Source: Treponema sp.
GTDB taxonomy: Bacteria; Spirochaetota; Spirochaetia; Treponematales; Breznakiellaceae
Reading direction: 5' to 3'
Length of the DNA stretch: 10,273 bases
Assembly (NCBI GenBank): GCA_031288815.1
Contig: JAITQR010000312.1
Location: 1 to 10,273, forward strand
Position numbers and translations under genes: made by a program. The first letter of the stretch is position 1. Each line of letters starts with the position of its first letter. Under the pieces are notes generated by a model. It had not been told where the DNA came from. It saw nothing but the letters and a program-made list of their open reading frames with translations, and searched no databases. Shown here piece after piece: positions 6,094 to 10,273 of this stretch.

Positions 6094-6840
6094 GTGCCGA
6101 TGAAACGTGTCGTCCTGCTGTTTGAAAACCATGACTGTCTGGTTCTTCACAAGCCCGCGGGACTCGCCGTACAGGGAGGGGAGGGGGTAGGGGCTTCCCT
6201 GGACCGGCTCCTGGAGGCCGAGTTGTCCCGCCGGTCTCCGCCTGGAAATCCGGGTTCCCCCGGCTCCCCCAAAGTATACCTGGTGCACCGGCTGGACAAG
6301 GACACCTCCGGCCTTATCCTGGTAGCCAGGAACAGGACGGCCGCGGCCCGGTTTTCCGCGATCTTCGCCGGCCGGAAGCCCGGCCTGAGCAAATGTTACC
6401 TGGCAATCTGCGCCGGATCACCCCGTCCTTCCGCGGGGATCATCCGCCTGAATCTGGAGATTCGCGGGGCGGTGAAAAAATCCGAAACCTTCTACCGGCT
6501 TTTGTCCCGGCGGGAAGTCTTCTCTCCCGTAACAGCCGGAATGGGGGAGGCTGAACCGGGGCGGGCCGCCTCCGGACGCTTCTTCTCCCTCCTGGAACTG
6601 GAACTGGGAACCGGGCGGACGCACCAGATCCGCCGGCATCTGGCCCGTATTGGCTGCCCGGTTCTGGGGGACGATAAATACGGGGATTTCAGTCTGAACA
6701 GGGAACTCCGCAAAACCATGGGTTTGAAGCGGCTCCTGCTCCACGCCTCCCGGCTGGTAATCCCGGAAACCCTGGCGGGTTTTCCCGGCGGTATCGATGT
6801 AAGCGATCCCCCGCCGGACTATTTCCAACCTTACCGGTAG
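6094..6840 (+). CDS. RluA-family 23S rRNA/tRNA pseudouridine synthase
   Basis: This 248-residue enzyme converts uridine to pseudouridine in structured RNA. Family motifs are ENHDCLVLHKPAGLAV (11-26), the catalytic loop HRLDKDTSGLIL (65-76) with Asp68 as the nucleophile, and GTGRTHQIRRHLARIGCPVL (172-191) followed by GDDKYGD. The protein begins directly with the catalytic core and has no N-terminal S4 RNA-binding domain, so it resembles the shorter RluA/TruC type more than RluC/RluD. Which uridine it modifies cannot be told. A glycine/proline-rich loop (47-59) sits just before the catalytic motif. The start is GTG 6094 or ATG 6100. Neither has a Shine-Dalgarno, and the promoter TATAAT is so close that the mRNA is probably leaderless. 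It is divergent from the transglutaminase-like gene. Confidence 0.92.
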   Translation: MPMKRVVLLFENHDCLVLHKPAGLAVQGGEGVGASLDRLLEAELSRRSPPGNPGSPGSPKVYLVHRLDKDTSGLILVARNRTAAARFSAIFAGRKPGLSKCYLAICAGSPRPSAGIIRLNLEIRGAVKKSETFYRLLSRREVFSPVTAGMGEAEPGRAASGRFFSLLELELGTGRTHQIRRHLARIGCPVLGDDKYGDFSLNRELRKTMGLKRLLLHASRLVIPETLAGFPGGIDVSDPPPDYFQPYR

Positions 6841-6849
6841 GCGGGGGAA

Positions 6850-6873
6850 CTCCGGCGATTTTTCGGGGTTTTC
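6850..6873 (+). terminator. Possible weak terminator after the rluA-like gene
   Basis: CTCCG (6850-6854) can pair with CGGGG (6864-6868) around a 9-nt loop, one pair being T-G, followed by TTTTC (6869-6873). The stem is short, so confidence is low. The placement 10 nt past the stop codon is right. Confidence 0.3.
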
Positions 6874-6902
6874 TACGCGAAGCGCGACAAACTCCTGGTA
6901 GA

Positions 6903-6931
6903 TTGACAGAGGACTTTCTTTCTCCCATGAT
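6903..6931 (+). promoter_or_regulatory. Promoter of the DUF4912-GH57 pair
   Basis: A perfect -35 TTGACA (6903-6908), a 17-nt spacer and CATGAT (6926-6931, 4 of 6 to the -10 consensus). Transcription would start near 6938, only about 3 nt before ATG 6941. No Shine-Dalgarno lies at a useful distance from that ATG. Confidence 0.5.
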
Positions 6932-6940
6932 GATCCGGCA

Positions 6941-7816
6941 ATGGATGAGCTTCACTTGACGCGAGCCGGCCTGGAAAGTATGACCAGCGCCGAATTGGTA
7001 AGAGTCGCGGACAGCTTCGGTATTGATATCCCCCCCGGTCTCGATCGGGTATTTGTTATTGAAGAGCTGCTGGATATCGTTTCCCTCTACGAATCCTTCA
7101 GGGAAGAACCCGTGTCTCCTGAAATCCCAAAAGCCGAATCCCCGCCTTCCTGCCGGGACGGCGGGGAGGCCGGCGGAGCCCGGGCGGAAGCCGTGCCTGA
7201 GACCCTGTCGCGTGGAGGGGATGGGTTTTCGTCCCTCATCCTTTTCCCCACGGAAGATCCGGAAGGACCCTTACAGGGTACACCGGCGGTGGATGTCCGC
7301 GAAGGCGTCTTTGGAACGGAGGATTTTCCCGGCTCCGTTCCCTTTCCCAAGCAGTACAACATTACCTTTATCGATGTAATGATCCGGGACCCTCTCTGGG
7401 CTTTCGCGTTTTGGGAGATCAAGGAACATGACAGGGAAACTTTTGAGAGGATGGCCGGTTTTGACGGTTACCGCCTGCGGATAAATCCCCTGGGAGAAGG
7501 CGGGACGGCGGATCTTCTGTCGGGTTTTACCGTGTCCATAAGTCCGGAAGATACGGCCTGGTACATCGGTTTTCCCTCTGAAAATACCGGAGGCCGGTTC
7601 CAGGTGGAATTATGCGCCCGCCTCTGGGAACGGATCGATGTCCTCGCCTCTTCCCGGGTCTTCGCTATGCCCAAGCTTCAGGAAAGGGCCGGTCTGTCCG
7701 GCCAGCGCTTCAGTGCATTAGCCCTTCTGTCCGGCGCGGAAGAATTTCCCATTCTGCGAAACCCTGAGCGAAAAGTCCGTCTTAGATACGGACAGGAACA
7801 TCGGCCGGGTAAATGA
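6941..7816 (+). CDS. DUF4912 protein with an N-terminal LEM/Rho-N-like helical segment
   Basis: This is a 291-residue protein with three parts. Residues 5-48 (LTRAGLESMTSAELVRVADS and onward) look like a small helix-extended-helix fold of the SAP/LEM/Rho-N kind, a resemblance only. Residues 55-130 are a Pro/Gly/Glu-rich, probably disordered linker. Residues 135-250 match DUF4912: FIDVMIRDPLWAFAFWEI (143-160), YRLRINPLG, and DTAWYIGF (204-211) before a beta-rich end with RVFAMPK (239-245). DUF4912 has no established enzymatic role. It is commonly found near GH57/DUF1957 proteins, and its Trp-rich beta core would suit carbohydrate binding (inference). The stop codon overlaps the GH57 start (ATGA), so the two are translationally coupled and probably made in fixed proportion. 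Confidence 0.85.
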   Translation: MDELHLTRAGLESMTSAELVRVADSFGIDIPPGLDRVFVIEELLDIVSLYESFREEPVSPEIPKAESPPSCRDGGEAGGARAEAVPETLSRGGDGFSSLILFPTEDPEGPLQGTPAVDVREGVFGTEDFPGSVPFPKQYNITFIDVMIRDPLWAFAFWEIKEHDRETFERMAGFDGYRLRINPLGEGGTADLLSGFTVSISPEDTAWYIGFPSENTGGRFQVELCARLWERIDVLASSRVFAMPKLQERAGLSGQRFSALALLSGAEEFPILRNPERKVRLRYGQEHRPGK

Positions 7817-9411
7817 TGCCAGCGTCTCCGGTGATTTCATTGGTGCTTGAAGTCCACCACCCTTTTGTTCATAAAGGCTGTCCTTGCCTGGAAAATCTTT
7901 CCGGACCGGAGGAATTCCGTTTTTTTGAATCCCTTTCGGAAACCTACCTTCCCCTTCTGGAAACCCTGGAACGCCTGGACAGGCTGCGTATCCCTTTCCG
8001 CCTGGGTTTGGTGGTATCCCCGGTACTTTGTCATCTTTTGGAAGACAAGCGGCTTATCAAAAAGTACCTTGAGTATACGGACAGACAGATCGAATTCGGC
8101 CGGGCTGAACTGGACCGTTCCTCGGATAATCCGGCCCGGCAGAAGCTAATCCGGTTCTACTACGACAGATTTGTGGAGCGGCGGATAGCCTTTACCGAGC
8201 GCTACGACAGGGACATTCTAAAAGTCCTGGATGTTTATCAGCGCCGGGGAAACGTGGAGATCATCGCCTGTCCGGCGACCCACGCCTTTTTGCCTTTTTA
8301 CGCCTCCTGCCCGGAGGCCGTCCAGGCCCAGATTGAGGCGGCCACCTTTTGTTACCGATCCCACTTCGGCAAATATCCCCAGGGGTTCTGGCTGCCTGAA
8401 CTGGGCTGGTCTGCGGAACTGGAGAAGTATCTCCGGGCTTACAATTTCGGTTACACCATTGTCGAGGCCCACGGGCTTGTGTTCGGCAGCCCCCCGGCTT
8501 TGAAGGGGAGTTTCTACCCCGTAAAGACCCCCGCCGGGATTTTTGTGCTGGGCCGGGACTTCTATGCCGGCAGGGATCTGGCCGCCCGGACCGGATCCGG
8601 AAAAGAAGCGCGGGTTTACCGGGACAACTGCTCCGACGCGGGCTACGAGCTGCCAACGGAACTGGTAGGGTCTTTCCTGGGCCCCAAGGGTCTTCGGCGC
8701 GGCACCGGTTACAAGTACCAATCCAGGGAAAAGGGGCGCGTTTACGATCCCCTGGCAGCCCAGGCCCAGGCCCGGGCGGCGGCCCGGGATTTTCTGGAAA
8801 GCTGTGTTTCCCGCCTCGACGCGGCTTCCCGGTTAATGGAAGTCCCGCCCCTCTGTCTTTGCGCCTTCAATGCCGATTCCTTTGGCCATAACTGGTACGA
8901 AGGCCCCCTGTTTATTGAAACCCTGTTCCGGGAGGCCGCGGGCCGGGAAAATATCCGCTTCAAAACCCCGGCGGAGTACCTTTTTAAACAGGACAGCGCG
9001 AATTTTCAGACCCTGTCCCCGGAATTCTCTTCCCAGGGAACCAACGGTTACGCGGAAACCTGGCTCGACGGTTCCAATGACTGGATGTACCGCCACGCCT
9101 TCCGCGCCCTGGAACGGATGATAGAGCTGGCCGAACGTTTCCCTGACGATACGGGGCTTAAGGAACGGGCACTGAACCAGGCCGCCCGGGAGATTCTCCT
9201 GATGCAATCCTCCGACTGGCCCCGGATGCTCTACCAGGAAAAATCCCCCGAATACGCCCGCTGCTGTATCGAGGACTCGCTGAGGAATTTTACCACCATC
9301 TATGAGGCCCTGGGGAGCAATTATATCAGCACCGAATGGCTCACGGGCCTGGAGAAGCGGCACAGTATCTTTCCCCACATTAACTACCGGGTTTTCCGAA
9401 AGAAAAAATAA
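7813..9411 (+). CDS. GH57 (DUF1957) alpha-glucan branching-enzyme-like protein, atypical active site
   Basis: This 532-residue cytoplasmic protein has the (beta/alpha)7-type GH57 fold of bacterial 1,4-alpha-glucan branching enzymes, with about the expected length. Recognisable blocks are SLVLEVHHPFV (9-19), ACPATHAFLPFY (152-163), GFWLPELGW (191-199) with probable nucleophile Glu196, GTGYKY (297-302), CAFNADSFGHNWYEG (350-364) and the C-terminal SSDWPRML (466-473). Two positions are odd. The fourth block normally reads (Y/F)DxELFGHWW, whose Asp is the acid/base; here it is Asn353, with Asp355 two residues on. The first block normally reads LHAHLP(Y/F)V and here has Glu13 in place of the first His. 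It may be inactive, have shifted specificity, or use Asp355. ATG 7813 overlaps the DUF4912 stop by 4 nt; ATG 7816 is an equivalent start. No terminator is evident after it. Confidence 0.88.
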   Translation: MMPASPVISLVLEVHHPFVHKGCPCLENLSGPEEFRFFESLSETYLPLLETLERLDRLRIPFRLGLVVSPVLCHLLEDKRLIKKYLEYTDRQIEFGRAELDRSSDNPARQKLIRFYYDRFVERRIAFTERYDRDILKVLDVYQRRGNVEIIACPATHAFLPFYASCPEAVQAQIEAATFCYRSHFGKYPQGFWLPELGWSAELEKYLRAYNFGYTIVEAHGLVFGSPPALKGSFYPVKTPAGIFVLGRDFYAGRDLAARTGSGKEARVYRDNCSDAGYELPTELVGSFLGPKGLRRGTGYKYQSREKGRVYDPLAAQAQARAAARDFLESCVSRLDAASRLMEVPPLCLCAFNADSFGHNWYEGPLFIETLFREAAGRENIRFKTPAEYLFKQDSANFQTLSPEFSSQGTNGYAETWLDGSNDWMYRHAFRALERMIELAERFPDDTGLKERALNQAAREILLMQSSDWPRMLYQEKSPEYARCCIEDSLRNFTTIYEALGSNYISTEWLTGLEKRHSIFPHINYRVFRKKK

Positions 9412-9455
9412 GGCGCCGCGGCTGCGCCGGCGGGACTGGTAGAGGCCTGGGCCGG

Positions 9456-9480
9456 CTAAAAACCGGGCAAAATTCCCGAT
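9456..9480 (-). terminator. Intrinsic terminator of the small lipoprotein gene
   Basis: On the minus strand ATCGGG (9480-9475) pairs with CCCGGT (9467-9462) around a 7-nt loop (one T-G pair), with Ts at 9462-9458. The in-frame TAG that closes the uncorrected lipoprotein frame (9458-9456) lies inside this T-tract. That suggests the natural stop is further upstream, at 9544-9542. Confidence 0.6.
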
Positions 9481-9541
9481 AGACCGGAGAAAGCGGGGAT
9501 TTTATATACCATGATAAGCCATGGGGCGCCTGGAAAAATCG

Positions 9542-9776
9542 CTACCAGCCGGCGCGGTCCAGGGCAAGAGAACCGGCGAGAAATACCGTAAAACCGTTTT
9601 GTTCGCAGTAATCCTTCCAGGTGTTCGGGACCCAGGCCGGTGAACACGCCGAAGCGGTATGTTCCGGGCCGGGATCCCTCCGGAACCGCGGGGGCAGTAT
9701 TTCCGCCGGCGCAGGAAAACAGCAGGGCCATAAACGAACAGCCGCAAACCACTTGTTTAAACGTACCCTTAATCAC
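9542..9776 (-). pseudogene. Small lipoprotein gene with probable +1 frameshift
   Basis: Translation most likely starts at GTG 9776: AAGGA (9791-9787) lies 10 nt upstream, and this start puts Lys3 and Lys7 before a hydrophobic core ending in the lipobox-like LFSC (Cys22). The frame continues plausibly to about YRFGVFTG (9660-9630), then turns into Arg-rich, unnatural sequence that runs into the terminator. From about 9630 the +1 frame reads like real protein (WVPNTWKDYCEQNGF, then LAGSLALDRAGW) and stops at TAG 9544-9542. Joining the two gives about 77 residues with one surplus base. It may be a decayed gene, a sequencing error or programmed shifting. The uncorrected frame would run 9776-9456 (106 residues). 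It lies downstream of an ABC ATPase gene. A TATAAA at 9810-9805 could be its -10. Function unknown. Confidence 0.5.
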
Positions 9777-9887
9777 GGTGTTTAGTTCCTTTTTGCCCCA
9801 GGCGTTTATAAAAAGCCGGTCAGGGACGGGATGCGGGATAACCGAAGGCATGGCATGGTTTTTTCCCGGGCCTTGGGCGGGCCGCTT

Positions 9888-10273
9888 TTACCCGTCTTTC
9901 CCGTCCAACAGCGTAGCCAGGAGGCGCTTTTCCACGGTTCCCTGGGCGGCCGATCCGTAGGCCCGATCCTCCCGGGAAAGATTCAGGGTTTCGTCAAAAA
10001 GGATGCCACAGTGGTCTTCCCCAGGTTTCCTTCCCAGAGCCAGGATTCTCCGGCCTGTGTACACCGCCTCCCGGGGATCGTGGGTAACCAGGGTGGTAAG
10101 CCGGGGGGATTCCTCCAGAAGCCGCAGGGTTAGATCCATAAGCTGTATCCGCAGGGGGATGTCCAGGGACTGAAAGGGCTCGTCCAGGAGAAGCACCGGA
10201 CTGGGGTAGGCAAAGGCCCGGGCAAGACCCGCCCGCTGCCGCTGGCCCCCGGAAAGCTCTGCGGGCCGGGATC
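9888..10273 (-). CDS. ABC transporter ATP-binding protein, C-terminal part (NitT/TauT-like)
   Basis: The 3' portion of an ABC ATPase; the 5' part with Walker A lies beyond the window, and the frame is open to the edge. The 127 visible residues contain the signature ELSGGQRQRAGLARAF, Walker B VLLLDEPF with catalytic Glu, the D-loop QSLD and the H-loop LVTHDPREAV. All motifs needed for ATP hydrolysis in this half are intact. The C-terminal LALGRKPGE resembles the VLSPRPG-type segment of TauB/SsuB/NrtD/ThiZ-like ATPases, so an importer for nitrate, sulfonate or a thiamine precursor is the best guess. The permease and binding protein are not in view unless upstream (beyond 10273). The small lipoprotein gene starts 111 nt downstream. 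No clear terminator lies between the two. Confidence 0.92.
   Translation of the reverse strand, partial: SRPAELSGGQRQRAGLARAFAYPSPVLLLDEPFQSLDIPLRIQLMDLTLRLLEESPRLTTLVTHDPREAVYTGRRILALGRKPGEDHCGILFDETLNLSREDRAYGSAAQGTVEKRLLATLLDGKDG

Noticed and set aside
8218..8721. 167-codon open frame antisense to the GH57 gene
   Set aside because: The GH57 coding frame is continuous and motif-rich. The antisense frame is compositionally biased, with no motif.
9412..9435. GGCGC/GCGCC hairpin just after the GH57 stop codon
   Set aside because: A 5-bp stem with no T-tract following; not credible as a terminator.
9777..9887. Possible riboswitch between the ABC ATPase and the small lipoprotein gene
   Set aside because: No THI-box or other recognisable riboswitch core was found in the 111 nt; only an RBS and a TATAAA are supportable.

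Overview
The window looks like chromosomal DNA from a GC-rich spirochaete, most likely a Treponema relative (Spirochaetales). This is inferred from memory of gene content: a DUF4912 protein directly before a DUF1957/GH57 protein, an RluA-type synthase, an orphan REC-HD-GYP protein, and two long secreted or unknown proteins of spirochaete character. No rRNA, tRNA, CRISPR array, insertion sequence or phage gene was seen. About 90% of the window is coding.

Layout. Positions 1-392 (+) hold the 3' end of an AlaA-like aminotransferase. Next comes a 187-nt gap with inverted repeats and a promoter. A (+) signalling cluster follows: a stand-alone histidine phosphotransfer protein (580-924), an overlapping REC-HD-GYP cyclic-di-GMP phosphodiesterase (914-1981) and an FkbM-family methyltransferase (2006-2803). 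Three (-) genes then converge on it: an unrecognised 340-aa protein (2855-3877), a ComF-type phosphoribosyltransferase (3989-4741) and a secreted transglutaminase-like protein (4850-6064). A strong intrinsic terminator at 4786-4826 separates the last of these from comF. A 29-nt divergent spacer leads to an RluA-family pseudouridine synthase (6094-6840, +). A DUF4912 protein (6941-7816, +) is translationally coupled by an ATGA overlap to a GH57 alpha-glucan-type enzyme (7813-9411, +). The right end is on (-): the 3' part of a NitT/TauT-type ABC ATPase (9888-10273) and, downstream, a small apparently frameshifted lipoprotein gene (9542-9776) with its own terminator.

How the genes may work together. 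Hpt plus REC-HD-GYP form a plausible phosphorelay output: a hybrid kinase encoded elsewhere would load the Hpt, which would phosphorylate the receiver and tune c-di-GMP breakdown. DUF4912 plus GH57 is a tight two-gene unit, probably acting on alpha-glucan (glycogen-like) polymer. The GH57 protein keeps the usual nucleophile region (GFWLPE) but has Asn where branching enzymes normally carry the catalytic Asp, which makes this the most interesting locus here. Several genes (rluA-like, DUF4912, the 340-aa protein) have promoter-like hexamers almost touching the start codon and no Shine-Dalgarno, which suggests leaderless or near-leaderless transcripts. The hpt gene and the small lipoprotein gene have clear ribosome binding sites.
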